From NCBI GenBank assembly GCA_018609195.1, contig JAHCSE010000003.1, positions 1 to 52,754 of the forward strand: a DNA stretch of 52,754 bases, written 5' to 3'. Origin of the DNA: Patescibacteria group bacterium (lineage in GTDB: Bacteria > Patescibacteriota > Minisyncoccia > Minisyncoccales > RBG-13-36-15). This document shows, piece by piece, positions 24,682 to 32,886 of this stretch. A model generated the notes under the pieces. That model searched no databases and was not told where the DNA came from. It saw nothing but the letters and a program-made list of their open reading frames with translations. Numbering within the stretch: the first letter of the stretch is position 1; every line of letters begins with the position of its first letter. The position numbers were made by a program, and so were the translations under genes.

Positions 24682-24762
24682 GAACCCCGAACCAAATTTT
24701 GCAATAGGGGTTCGCGGCGACGCCCTCTCCTTCGGAAAGGCCTATTCGGCCCCGGGCGTCGC
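24682..24762. repeat. Double inverted repeat in the pcnB-type gene leader
   Basis: GAACCCC (24682-24688)/GGGGTTC (24707-24713) and GCGACGCCC (24717-24725)/GGGCGTCGC (24754-24762). GC-rich against an AT-rich background, like the other dispersed palindromes. Confidence 0.7.
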
Positions 24763-24799
24763 GAGAGTTTTATCAAATAAGATTATTTTCTTATTATTT

Positions 24800-26293
24800 A
24801 TGTCTTCAATAGAGAGGCAAAATTGGTACGGGGCAAGGATACCAAAGGAGGTAAAATTTGTTTTAGAAAAACTAAAAAAAGCTGGTTTTGAGGCCTATAT
24901 TGTCGGAGGTTGTGTTCGAGATTTGTTAAGGAAAATGGAGCCTGAAGATTGGGATGTAACTACTAATGCTAAACCAACTGAGATTGGAAAGTTATTTTTG
25001 AGAAGTTTTGTTAATAACAAATTCGGGACCGTAACCGTTTTGACTGGATCTAAAAACCCGAAATTAAAAGAGGTTGAAATTACTCCTTACCGAATTGATG
25101 AAAAGTATTCAGATAAAAGACATCCAGATAAAGTAAGCTGGGCAAAGACTATTGAGGAAGACCTGACCAGGAGAGATTTTACCATCAATGCCATGGCCCT
25201 CGAAGTTTTGGACATGCGACGTCCAAAAGTGATTGATCCTTTTGGAGGGCAAAAAGATCTAGAAGATAAAATAATTCGGGCAGTAGGCAAGGCCGAAGAT
25301 AGGTTTAATGAAGATGCCCTAAGAATGCTGAGGGCAGTGAGATTTGCTACCTCCTTAGATTTTGAAATTGAACCAGAAACGGTGAAAGCTATTCAAAAAA
25401 ATTCCTTTTGGTTAAAAGTAATCTCCAAAGAGAGAATCCAGGATGAATTAATGAAAATTATCATGTCAAAAAGGGCCGCAGACGGTATTGAACTTTTAAG
25501 AAAACTTCATCTCTTAAAATATATTTTGCCTGAATTGGAGGAAGGATATAAAGTCACTCAAAACAAACATCATATTTACGATTGTTATGAACATAATCTT
25601 TTATCACTGAAATATACTGCAAAGAAGCGCTTCAATAAATATGTGAGATTAGCAAGTCTTTTTCACGATATCGCTAAACCCAGAGTTAAAAAAGGGGAGG
25701 GGCCAGATGCCACTTTTTATGGCCATGAAATTGTGGGGGCGAAAATGACTGCTCAAATTTTGAATCGATTGAAATTTCCAAAAAAAGATATTGAGAAAAT
25801 TGCTAAATTAGTTAGATATCACCTCTTTTATTACAATGTGGGGGAGGTTTCTGAAAGTTCAGTGAGGAGGTTGGTGAGACAAGTAGGTCCTGAAAATATG
25901 GAAGAGTTGTTACAAGTGCGAATGGCAGATCGCATAGGATCTGGCGTGCCTAAAGCTGAACCTTATAAGTTAAGACATTTAAAATATGTGATTGAAAAAG
26001 TATCGCAAGACCCAATCTCAGTTCAAATGCTTAAAATAAACGGCAATGATGTAATGAAAATTTTAGAAATTCCCTCCGGGCCAAAAGTTGGGCAGATTCT
26101 AGATATTCTGCTTGGAGAAGTTTTAGAGAAACCCGAAAGAAATAAAAAAGAGTATCTTGAGGAAAAAGTAAAAGCGCTTTCTCAACTCACTGATTTAGAG
26201 TTGAAAAATTTAGCTAAAATAGCAAGGGAGGAAAGGAAAAAACTGGAAATGAAAAGAGATAAAATGACAAAGAAAAAATACTGGGTAACTTAA
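24800..26293 (+). CDS. tRNA nucleotidyltransferase (CCA-adding/PcnB family) with HD domain
   Basis: Adds or repairs the tRNA 3' CCA; needed here because the tRNA genes seen lack encoded CCA. 497 residues from ATG 24800. An in-frame ATG at 24677 would add 41 residues translated from a palindromic repeat, so it is rejected. Nucleotidyltransferase head: AYIVGGCVRDLLR, EDWDVTTNAKP (DxD), then DFTINAMAL and RFNEDALRMLRAVRFA. An HD domain (LASLFHDIAKPR) follows. The C-terminus is Lys/Glu-rich. Its 3' end overlaps the convergent LysM-M23 gene by four bases. Class II family; exact specificity (CCA versus A-adding) is not proven by motif. Confidence 0.92.
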   Translation: MSSIERQNWYGARIPKEVKFVLEKLKKAGFEAYIVGGCVRDLLRKMEPEDWDVTTNAKPTEIGKLFLRSFVNNKFGTVTVLTGSKNPKLKEVEITPYRIDEKYSDKRHPDKVSWAKTIEEDLTRRDFTINAMALEVLDMRRPKVIDPFGGQKDLEDKIIRAVGKAEDRFNEDALRMLRAVRFATSLDFEIEPETVKAIQKNSFWLKVISKERIQDELMKIIMSKRAADGIELLRKLHLLKYILPELEEGYKVTQNKHHIYDCYEHNLLSLKYTAKKRFNKYVRLASLFHDIAKPRVKKGEGPDATFYGHEIVGAKMTAQILNRLKFPKKDIEKIAKLVRYHLFYYNVGEVSESSVRRLVRQVGPENMEELLQVRMADRIGSGVPKAEPYKLRHLKYVIEKVSQDPISVQMLKINGNDVMKILEIPSGPKVGQILDILLGEVLEKPERNKKEYLEEKVKALSQLTDLELKNLAKIAREERKKLEMKRDKMTKKKYWVT

Positions 26294-27468
26294 CCAAAGG
26301 GATTTCTTGCGCCGCGAACCTCAAAATGGAGATGGCAACCGGTTGATCTGCCAGCCCCTGGAGTCCCTGGTTTTCCTCCAATTAAACCAATAATGTGACC
26401 CTGAGACACAGATTGGGAAGCCGCAACTAAAATATTTCCTAAATGGCCATAAAAAGTGACGGCCCCGTTTGTATGCAATATCTTAATATAATTTCCAGCT
26501 CCTAAATTGTAGCCGTATTTGACGCTTAAAACTTCTCCCTCAGCTGCACTATAAACAGGATTACCACAACCATTAGCAATGTCCACGGCATTGTACCAGT
26601 GAAGACCCTGACTGATTTTACCTTGGGTAGGAAAAATAAAGTAAGAACTTGCTAAAGGAATTTGGGAAATCGCGCTTTGAGAATATCGAGGTTTTGGAGG
26701 AAGTTTGCCATCTGGAATAATCAAAATATCACCAACAAAAATATCCTCACCGGGAATCTCGTTAAAGGAAATAATTTCAGCTACATCTCCCTGATATTTT
26801 TTGGCAATTTCACTTAAGGTTTCCCCTTTTTTCACATGGTGCAAAACCCCAGAAATTGGGAGAATGATGAGCGATTCACCGGGTTTAATAATAGAGTTTG
26901 TATTTAAATCATTAGCCCAAAGCAAAGTATTTAAAGAAATGTTAAATTTTTCAGAAATTTTCGATAGATTGTCACCGGGTTGGACAATGTGTTCAAAAAT
27001 TTCTTTTTTTTCTTCAAAATCTCCTAAGATTCCTAAAACCTTAGGGGAAATAAGGACTGGGGAGGAAATACCCACTAAACTATTATTTTGGGTTATATTA
27101 AGGAGTGGCATTTCGGGCTTTTCTAATTTATCCTGATCAATAAATAAATTTCCTTTTGTAGCAAGACTTGATAATTTTTGGGAAGTTAAAGAAAAAAAAT
27201 CTTCCTTTGGGAAGAAAAAAGAAGTTTTTAAAATTAAGAATCCAAATAATAAAACAGCAAAAACTCCCAAATAAAGGAGGGGGTCCCTTGAAGATCCCCT
27301 AAAATTTGACTTTATCCCCTTGCTGGTTTTTTTAAGGTAAATCCAAGCCACTCTTTGAATGATGGGTAAAATTGCGAAAAGCTGGCGGATTAAGGAAAAA
27401 CTAGAAATAATATTATGGCCCAAATCGCGGATACGACGACTTGAGCGAAGGTTAGATTTCCTTACCAA
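26290..27468 (-). CDS. LysM-M23 peptidoglycan-binding metallopeptidase, membrane-anchored
   Basis: 392 residues. Basic N-terminus, membrane helix (about 66-83), two LysM domains (about 160-260, IVQPGDNLSKISEKFNIS and HVKKGETLSEIAKKYQG) and a C-terminal M23/LytM domain (GNYIKILHTNGAVTFYGHLG, CHLHFEVRG). The HLH and GH residues of the zinc site are present, but the usual HxGxD is replaced by HWYNAVD, so metal binding or activity is uncertain. It may act as an endopeptidase or a regulator of cell-wall remodelling. The start is a TTG at 27468 since no ATG lies before the helix. It converges with the tRNA nucleotidyltransferase gene. Confidence 0.85.
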   Translation of the reverse strand: MVRKSNLRSSRRIRDLGHNIISSFSLIRQLFAILPIIQRVAWIYLKKTSKGIKSNFRGSSRDPLLYLGVFAVLLFGFLILKTSFFFPKEDFFSLTSQKLSSLATKGNLFIDQDKLEKPEMPLLNITQNNSLVGISSPVLISPKVLGILGDFEEKKEIFEHIVQPGDNLSKISEKFNISLNTLLWANDLNTNSIIKPGESLIILPISGVLHHVKKGETLSEIAKKYQGDVAEIISFNEIPGEDIFVGDILIIPDGKLPPKPRYSQSAISQIPLASSYFIFPTQGKISQGLHWYNAVDIANGCGNPVYSAAEGEVLSVKYGYNLGAGNYIKILHTNGAVTFYGHLGNILVAASQSVSQGHIIGLIGGKPGTPGAGRSTGCHLHFEVRGARNPFG

Positions 27469-27548
27469 ACGACCTTCTTTTTCCTAATGTAGTCCTTTGA
27501 GAGAGAAAGTCAAGAAGTTTTTCCACAGTCCTGCAGACAAGTTTTTTA

Positions 27549-27557
27549 TGGTAAAAT
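27549..27557 (+). promoter_or_regulatory. Extended -10 promoter of rsmA
   Basis: TG-G-TAAAAT with TG at 27549-27550 and TAAAAT at 27552-27557, about 30 bases before the rsmA ATG. No good -35 is seen. The same TGnTAAAAT type occurs at 39480-39488. Confidence 0.5.
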
Positions 27558-27586
27558 AGCCCAATGGTTCGATAAACTCACCATAA

Positions 27587-28426
27587 ATGAACCTTTTTTC
27601 TAAAAAGACTATTAAAAATCTACTTAAAAAATATAAAGTTTTTCCAAAAAAGAGGCTTGGCCAAAATTTCTTGATTGATAAAAAGGTTTTGGGAAAAATT
27701 ATCAAAGCTGCTCATTTACACTTAAAAGATATAATTTTAGAAATTGGCCCAGGAACAGGTTTTTTAACCCGGGCGTTATCCAAAAGAGTAAAAAAAGTAA
27801 TTACGGTCGAGAAAGACCCTCAGATGGTTGAAATTTTGAAAGAAACGATAAAGGATTTTAAAAATATTAAAATTATTCAAGGAGATATCTTGAAAATTAA
27901 CCCTAGACGCTATAACCTGAAACCTAGAACCTATAAAGTGGTAGCTAACTTACCCTACTATATTGTTTCCCCGGTAATGCGCAAATTCCTAGAAAGTAAA
28001 AACCGGCCAGAGTTAATGGTTTTAATGGTTCAAAAAGAAGTAGCTCAGAGGATTGTAGCTCGGCCTCCGAAGATGAGTTTATTAGCAGTTTCTGTCCAAT
28101 TTTACGCAAAACCTGAAATTATTTCCCTTGTCTCAAAAAAATCCTTTTGGCCCTCTCCAAAGGTAGACTCCGCTATCCTTAAAATAATTCCGCGCAAATC
28201 AGCGTACTCAATCAGCGTTAATCAGCTTCTATTCTTCAAGATTGTTAAGGCCGGTTTCTCTCAGCCACGGAAACAATTAATTAATAATCTATCTAAGGGT
28301 TTAAAAATTGATCGCCAGAAAATTAAAAACTGGCTTCTAAAAAATAAAATTCAGCCTACCCAAAGAGCAGAAACATTGAATCTTCAAGATTGGCTAAAGT
28401 TAGCAAAAACCTTTGGTTTTGAATAA
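27587..28426 (+). CDS. rsmA: 16S rRNA (adenine1518/1519-N6)-dimethyltransferase
   Basis: Dimethylates two adjacent adenines in helix 45 of 16S rRNA during 30S maturation. 279 residues: RLGQNFLIDKKV, SAM-binding EIGPGTGFLTRAL, acidic VEKDPQM, catalytic NLPYY and the C-terminal FSQPRKQL...WLLKNKIQPTQRAETL. The stretch encoding NPRRYNLKPRTYK (27899-27935) has an AACCTGAAACCTAGAACC repeat similar to intergenic repeats, perhaps a small in-frame insertion. Divergent from the LysM-M23 gene. Confidence 0.96.
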   Translation: MNLFSKKTIKNLLKKYKVFPKKRLGQNFLIDKKVLGKIIKAAHLHLKDIILEIGPGTGFLTRALSKRVKKVITVEKDPQMVEILKETIKDFKNIKIIQGDILKINPRRYNLKPRTYKVVANLPYYIVSPVMRKFLESKNRPELMVLMVQKEVAQRIVARPPKMSLLAVSVQFYAKPEIISLVSKKSFWPSPKVDSAILKIIPRKSAYSISVNQLLFFKIVKAGFSQPRKQLINNLSKGLKIDRQKIKNWLLKNKIQPTQRAETLNLQDWLKLAKTFGFE

Positions 28427-28446
28427 TTTTCTTTTTTTACTATAAT
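28419..28446 (+). promoter_or_regulatory. Promoter of the T4SS-like gene block
   Basis: TTGAAT (28419-28424), 16-bp spacer, TATAAT (28441-28446), about 68 bases ahead of the ATG at 28515. It probably drives the plus-strand run to 36215. Confidence 0.6.
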
Positions 28447-28514
28447 GAAGAAATCTCGAGATGGTTTCATGAATTTGCTACAATGAAAAATTAACAAAAA
28501 AATTAAGTATACGT

Positions 28515-28880
28515 ATGCCAGACCAAGAGGAAGAAAGCCAAGTGCAAACTTCAGAAGAAGAAAGGGGCGGAACTTTTATTAGTCCAGAAGGCGTCCTAAT
28601 GCTCACCCTAGCTATCATTTTCGATGTGGGTGGACTCGTGGAATTTATTCCTATTATCGGCACATTTTTTTCCTTTCTGTCCGACATTATCGGACTGCTA
28701 GTTATCGGAGGTTGGACGTTTTTTAGATCGCAAACAGTTGCTGTTACTAAAAGAGCTGCTACAAGGGGCACCCGAGTCTTGCGTTGGTTGAGACCTTTAG
28801 CTTTTATTGGAGAATTTATTCCTTTTGTCGGGATATTGCCCCTTTGGACAGTAGTAGTTTATTTTGAACTTAAGCAATGA
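28515..28880 (+). CDS. Small multi-pass membrane protein, first gene of the T4SS-like block
   Basis: Unrecognised, 121 residues. Acidic N-terminus (MPDQEEESQVQTSEEERG), then hydrophobic segments at about 25-72 (LTLAIIFDVGGLVEFIPIIG, FLSDIIGLLVIGGWTFF), a basic loop (KRAATRGTRVLRWLRP) and a last helix (LAFIGEFIPFVGILPLWTVV). It contains a repeated GxVEFIPIxG / GEFIPFVGI motif. Its last codon overlaps the next gene by four bases, so it is translationally coupled to the VirB2-M23-transglycosylase protein and likely belongs to the same membrane complex. Confidence 0.75.
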   Translation: MPDQEEESQVQTSEEERGGTFISPEGVLMLTLAIIFDVGGLVEFIPIIGTFFSFLSDIIGLLVIGGWTFFRSQTVAVTKRAATRGTRVLRWLRPLAFIGEFIPFVGILPLWTVVVYFELKQ

Positions 28881-30967
28881 TGTTACGAATAAAAAAAAGT
28901 AAATTATTTTTCTTAATTTTTCTTCTCTTGATTTTTGCTTTTTTTGTTTTTGTCCTCCCAAGTTTTGCTCCGCAAAATTTCGGAGGGTTTGCTCAAGCTT
29001 TAGAAGTTGAATATCCAACAGTCCCAGGGGCACCTCTTCCGGCAGAGCCTACCTTACCAGAATATGTCAGATTTATTTTCAATTTTTCCATTATTATTGC
29101 AGGCCTGGTCGCCTTTTTTTCTTTGGTTTATGGGGGTTTCCGTTATTTAACCTCAGTAGGGCAGGCAGCTGCCATGGCAGATGCCAGAGCTCAAATTACT
29201 GCTGGGGTTACTGGCTTAATCATTTTGCTCTCATCTTATTTAATTTTAACCACAATCAATCCTCAACTAATCATCCTCAAGGGGGTAGAGCCTAAACTCG
29301 AAGAAGTTCCAGAAGTAACAGTTTCTCTACCTCCGGTAGAAGAACGGAAAGATTTTGCCTTTCAAATACCATTAGGCAAAATTATCGAAGAAGCGATTCT
29401 CTCTGGAGAGACCGAGTCAATCCTAAAAAAATTAACTAAGGTAACTCAAGAAATTATTAACCTAACCGGGGGGCTAGATTCTCAGCTTTTTGAACTAAAG
29501 GCTCTTATTGACGCCTGTAATTGTGGCATTTCTCAATGCTCGGCGGACTGCCAGCCTCAAAGTTGTCAGATAAATTGTGATATAGATGCCATCCGAAGCA
29601 AAGCGTCTAAAATTAAAAACTCTCCTATCTTGCCAGAGCTGGGACAAAAAGAACAGGAAGTAGCGGGATTAAGATCTAAAATCGCAGAAAAACTTTTAAA
29701 TCTTTATAAAGCCGTTTTCCTAACAACTATTTTTTCTGATGAATTAAAAGATTACTTTACTTTTATAATTGAGCGGGACGCGGTAGCTCAAAGCCTTAAT
29801 CGTGAAATTGAGGTTGAGACCCTGCCAGAATGGGAAAATATCAGCATTTTTATAAAAACCGCAGATGGCAGAACAATTGCTGATCCTGCCACTTTTTATT
29901 TTTGGCGAACTTTTGAAGAAATGCAAATAGCCATAGATTTTGCCAGAAATTTAGATGCCGATTTTCTCCCCTTGCCTCCCGGAATATTAATACCCCCTAA
30001 TGTGATTTGTGTGCCGAGCCAGCCGGGTACTTTAATTATGCCAACTCAAGGGACAATAACCCAAAAATTCGGCGTGCGCGATCCTATATACGCTGTAGGT
30101 TTCCACAGTGGAATTGATATTGCCAACAACCTCGGTACACCAGTTGTGGCTGCAGCTAAAGGAGAGGTAGTAGCAATAAACGACATTTGTCTGAGAGCTT
30201 GTGGAAAGGATACAGGTTGTGGGGGAGGATATGGAAACTGGATTTTAATAAAACATTCTGATTTGGGAATCCACACCCTTTATGCCCATTTAGACGAAGT
30301 TCTGGTAAAACCTGGCGATGGAGTAGATCAAGGCCAACAAATTGGAGCAATGGGATGTACAGGCCTGATAAAGCCTCTGGATGAAAGAGGAACTCACCTT
30401 CATTTCTCTATAATTCAAGGAGAAGCAACTGTTGTAGGGAACACTCTTGCTCCCCTCGCAAATAACTGGATCGATCCACTGAGCTATATCACTGGCGAGA
30501 GTATCTGTGTGCCCGGGGGCGGAGGAAGATGCGAAGTAATTACTGATCCTGACAATCCTTGTAATGCCCAAAACTTAGAGCCTTCCTTTGGAGTTAGGGC
30601 AACAGAGGCTTCTCAAATTTGCAACGTAGAAAGCGGCGGGAACATCTGGGCCTTAAATGATGGATGTAAAAGGGGTCAATATGATTATAGCGTCGGTCTT
30701 TTTCAAATTAACCTTTACCGGACGGGGAGATGCGATAGGATTGGAATACCAGAAAGAGAAATTTTTAGAGAAATAAGCCCATCTACCTGTGAAGTTATAG
30801 ATGAAAGAAAGGCTGCAGAGTGCGCAGAAGCCTTTGGCCTTGGCAATACCGAGGTAAATACCCAGCAGGCTACCCAAATTTTTAATAGCTGGGGAAATTG
30901 GTGTGCCTGGAGTGCGGCCTGCCCTCAACACTGCAATCTTTGCAATGATCCCAGATTTTGCCCTTAG
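28877..30967 (+). CDS. VirB2-like membrane protein fused to M23 peptidase and lytic-transglycosylase-like domain
   Basis: 696 residues. Signal peptide (about 1-40), then a VirB2/TrbC-like pair of helices (about 55-130) with GGFRYLTSVGQAAAMADARA between them. A Cys-rich and helical spacer follows (about 130-370). The M23/LytM domain (about 385-540) has intact zinc ligands: GFHSGIDIANN, YAHLDE, HLHFS. A C-terminal lysozyme/SLT-like domain (about 575-690) has NVESGGN with the likely catalytic Glu and YSVGLFQINLY. It could cut both peptide and glycan parts of the wall at the secretion site, combining VirB1-like and VirB2-like functions. The start is either of two adjacent ATGs (28877, 28880), overlapping the upstream gene. 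Confidence 0.85.
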   Translation: MMLRIKKSKLFFLIFLLLIFAFFVFVLPSFAPQNFGGFAQALEVEYPTVPGAPLPAEPTLPEYVRFIFNFSIIIAGLVAFFSLVYGGFRYLTSVGQAAAMADARAQITAGVTGLIILLSSYLILTTINPQLIILKGVEPKLEEVPEVTVSLPPVEERKDFAFQIPLGKIIEEAILSGETESILKKLTKVTQEIINLTGGLDSQLFELKALIDACNCGISQCSADCQPQSCQINCDIDAIRSKASKIKNSPILPELGQKEQEVAGLRSKIAEKLLNLYKAVFLTTIFSDELKDYFTFIIERDAVAQSLNREIEVETLPEWENISIFIKTADGRTIADPATFYFWRTFEEMQIAIDFARNLDADFLPLPPGILIPPNVICVPSQPGTLIMPTQGTITQKFGVRDPIYAVGFHSGIDIANNLGTPVVAAAKGEVVAINDICLRACGKDTGCGGGYGNWILIKHSDLGIHTLYAHLDEVLVKPGDGVDQGQQIGAMGCTGLIKPLDERGTHLHFSIIQGEATVVGNTLAPLANNWIDPLSYITGESICVPGGGGRCEVITDPDNPCNAQNLEPSFGVRATEASQICNVESGGNIWALNDGCKRGQYDYSVGLFQINLYRTGRCDRIGIPEREIFREISPSTCEVIDERKAAECAEAFGLGNTEVNTQQATQIFNSWGNWCAWSAACPQHCNLCNDPRFCP

Positions 30968-30972
30968 TATCT

Positions 30973-31398
30973 ATGGTATTTCAGGCCAAAATTAAAATCT
31001 TAATACTAATTATAGCTGGAATAACCTTGATTGTTGGAATAGCACTTTTGGAAAAATCCCGCTCTCCCACTCCGGAGGAAGCAAAGGAAAATGCTCTCGG
31101 GCAAGTATTGAAAGATGAGCAGGGTAACCCTATGATTAGCCAAGATAAATTTCAACAATATTTACTGGTTAGAGGCCCCGAATACCAAATCATTTACCAA
31201 AAATCAAATGATACTTTTATTATCTCAATTAATGATTCTCCATTTGAAATTGTCCGGAAAGGAGCAGAAGAAAAATTCCTATCGCTAATTGATGCTTCAA
31301 AGGATATTGCTTGTCAGCTGAAAGTAAAAATAGTAACTCCCGCTTTTGCCAATCCCGAACTGGCGGGTAAAAATTTCCCTTTAAGTTTTTGTAAATAA
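30973..31398 (+). CDS. Membrane-anchored protein of the T4SS-like block
   Basis: Unrecognised, 141 residues from ATG 30973, five bases after the upstream stop (a TTG start at 30958 would overlap that gene). One N-terminal membrane helix (IKILILIIAGITLIVGIALL), then an extracytoplasmic domain of about 110 residues (QQYLLVRGPEYQIIYQKSND, SPFEIVRKGAEEKFLSLID) ending in Cys-Lys. Its size and single helix could fit a T4SS periplasmic assembly protein, but no homology is visible. Tight spacing on both sides puts it in the operon. Confidence 0.75.
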   Translation: MVFQAKIKILILIIAGITLIVGIALLEKSRSPTPEEAKENALGQVLKDEQGNPMISQDKFQQYLLVRGPEYQIIYQKSNDTFIISINDSPFEIVRKGAEEKFLSLIDASKDIACQLKVKIVTPAFANPELAGKNFPLSFCK

Positions 31399-31401
31399 AA
31401 T

Positions 31402-32886
31402 ATGAAAAAGATCATTATTTTTTCAATTCTTTTCCTTGTAGCTATTTTTGGGATTTGGTATAATTTCAATAAAGACTCTAAGATAGTAATTCAGGCACAA
31501 GAAAAGTTAGTAACTCATCAAAGAATATTCACTCCGGGAGAAATAGTAGCTTGCGTCCAAGAAATTCCTATTGGCGAGGCAATAGAAGGAGCTATGGATT
31601 TTGCCTTCCGGCTATCAAGAGCTTTAGCCAACATTCAGTGGGCAACTAACCAGTATCGACAAACAGTTCCAGAAATTGCAGATCTGGCCAGCCAATGCGA
31701 CAGCAGATTTTGCCAGCCAAGCTGTGAGCTCACCCCTACACCTGCAGCAAAAATTAGGGTTCAGAATATTTTTGAAGGCAAGGTGGTTGCCTCTGATACT
31801 GTCAATGTTAATATTATAAAACCTCTGGCGGTAAATAATTCTCCAGGTACTTCTTCTCAGCTTTCTTCCCCGACTTCAGGGGAAATCAACGCATGCTCTG
31901 CTTATTCCACTTCTGCTGTTAATTCTGGTGTCTCTCAGCTCGCCCTTGGTTCTCATATTCTTCTTGCAGTCCCTTCTTTTAGTTGCAATAGCATAGATTT
32001 CTCTTTTACAGAAGGGACATCCAGTGATTTCTTATATATACAAAAAGGTGAGGTTCCTGAGGCTAAAGCCGGCGGCTTTGTCCATAAGGAATGGATTTTC
32101 AACGACACATCTTATACTTGGCCAGATGCTGAAGAAAATAGTCTTTATAAAGCACGGGTTTTTAGTGGAGTTGGTGCAGTACATTCCAATGTCGTGACCA
32201 TTATAACCCCAGTCTGTCCACCACAAACCTGTCAACAAGCAGGTGGGTCTTGTGTAGCGAGAAGTGTATGTGTTAAAGAAATTACAGGAGTAACTGGTTG
32301 TCTAGGTCCAGTAGAAATTTGTTGTGAAACATTAGGTACTCCAAACATCACTATTACGAATCCTCTTTCAGGAGTAAATCTTCGTGTAGGTACCCTTGTA
32401 ACCATTCTCTGGAAATCTGAATTTCTTCCGGGTGGTACAATCAAAATTCTCTTACAGGCGGAAGGTGCTCCAGATCCATCCGCTTGGAAGGTGATTGCCG
32501 ACCTTCCCCTCACTCAGACTTCTTTTTCTTGGACAGTCCCAGATTTTGCAGACAAGTGCGAAATCCTGCCTTGCACAGGAGATCCCTGTTGGCAGAGAGA
32601 TGAAATTGAAAACAAATATCAACAGTTAGCCTCGCTTTCAAGGACAATAATCAGAGAGAAAGAAACGATTGATATTCTTCTAAATGAGAGAAGGCCGGAA
32701 ATCAGGAAAAAACTGGATGAAGCGAGAAGATTATTTGAGAAAAATGCGCCAACAGTTGAACTTTATCAACTCCTCAGGGGTTCTACCCCCTGTGAAATTG
32801 CTATCAGCAATTTTTGGGTAGAACTTCAGGATGTTCAAGACAAAAAGGTTTGTAAAAGCTTATACAATTGGCTTATATGCCGTTAA
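31402..32886 (+). CDS. Secreted Cys-rich protein with Kre9/Fn3-like domain and helical tail
   Basis: 494 residues with an N-terminal signal/anchor helix (IIIFSILFLVAIFGIWY). Then a helical segment with Cys clusters (ASQCDSRFCQPSCEL), a Ser/Thr-rich region, a beta-rich region, and a segment resembling the Kre9/KNH Ser-Thr-rich cell-surface domain (TITNPLSGVNLRVGTLVTIL, WTVPDF). The end is helical (RTIIREKETIDILLNERRPE). Probably an extracellular component or scaffold of the T4SS-like apparatus. The role is not assigned. It overlaps the next gene by 10 bases. Confidence 0.7.
   Translation: MKKIIIFSILFLVAIFGIWYNFNKDSKIVIQAQEKLVTHQRIFTPGEIVACVQEIPIGEAIEGAMDFAFRLSRALANIQWATNQYRQTVPEIADLASQCDSRFCQPSCELTPTPAAKIRVQNIFEGKVVASDTVNVNIIKPLAVNNSPGTSSQLSSPTSGEINACSAYSTSAVNSGVSQLALGSHILLAVPSFSCNSIDFSFTEGTSSDFLYIQKGEVPEAKAGGFVHKEWIFNDTSYTWPDAEENSLYKARVFSGVGAVHSNVVTIITPVCPPQTCQQAGGSCVARSVCVKEITGVTGCLGPVEICCETLGTPNITITNPLSGVNLRVGTLVTILWKSEFLPGGTIKILLQAEGAPDPSAWKVIADLPLTQTSFSWTVPDFADKCEILPCTGDPCWQRDEIENKYQQLASLSRTIIREKETIDILLNERRPEIRKKLDEARRLFEKNAPTVELYQLLRGSTPCEIAISNFWVELQDVQDKKVCKSLYNWLICR

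Noticed and set aside
24677-24799. In-frame N-terminal extension of the tRNA nucleotidyltransferase
   Set aside because: The 41 extra codons are read from GC-rich inverted repeats and do not resemble the enzyme family; the ATG at 24800 gives the normal start.
27519-27527. TTTTCCACA as a DnaA box far from dnaA
   Set aside because: Single 8/9 match in a promoter region 17 kb from dnaA; expected by chance.
27484-27705. 73-codon minus-strand ORF over the rsmA start
   Set aside because: Antisense to a certain gene and its promoter.
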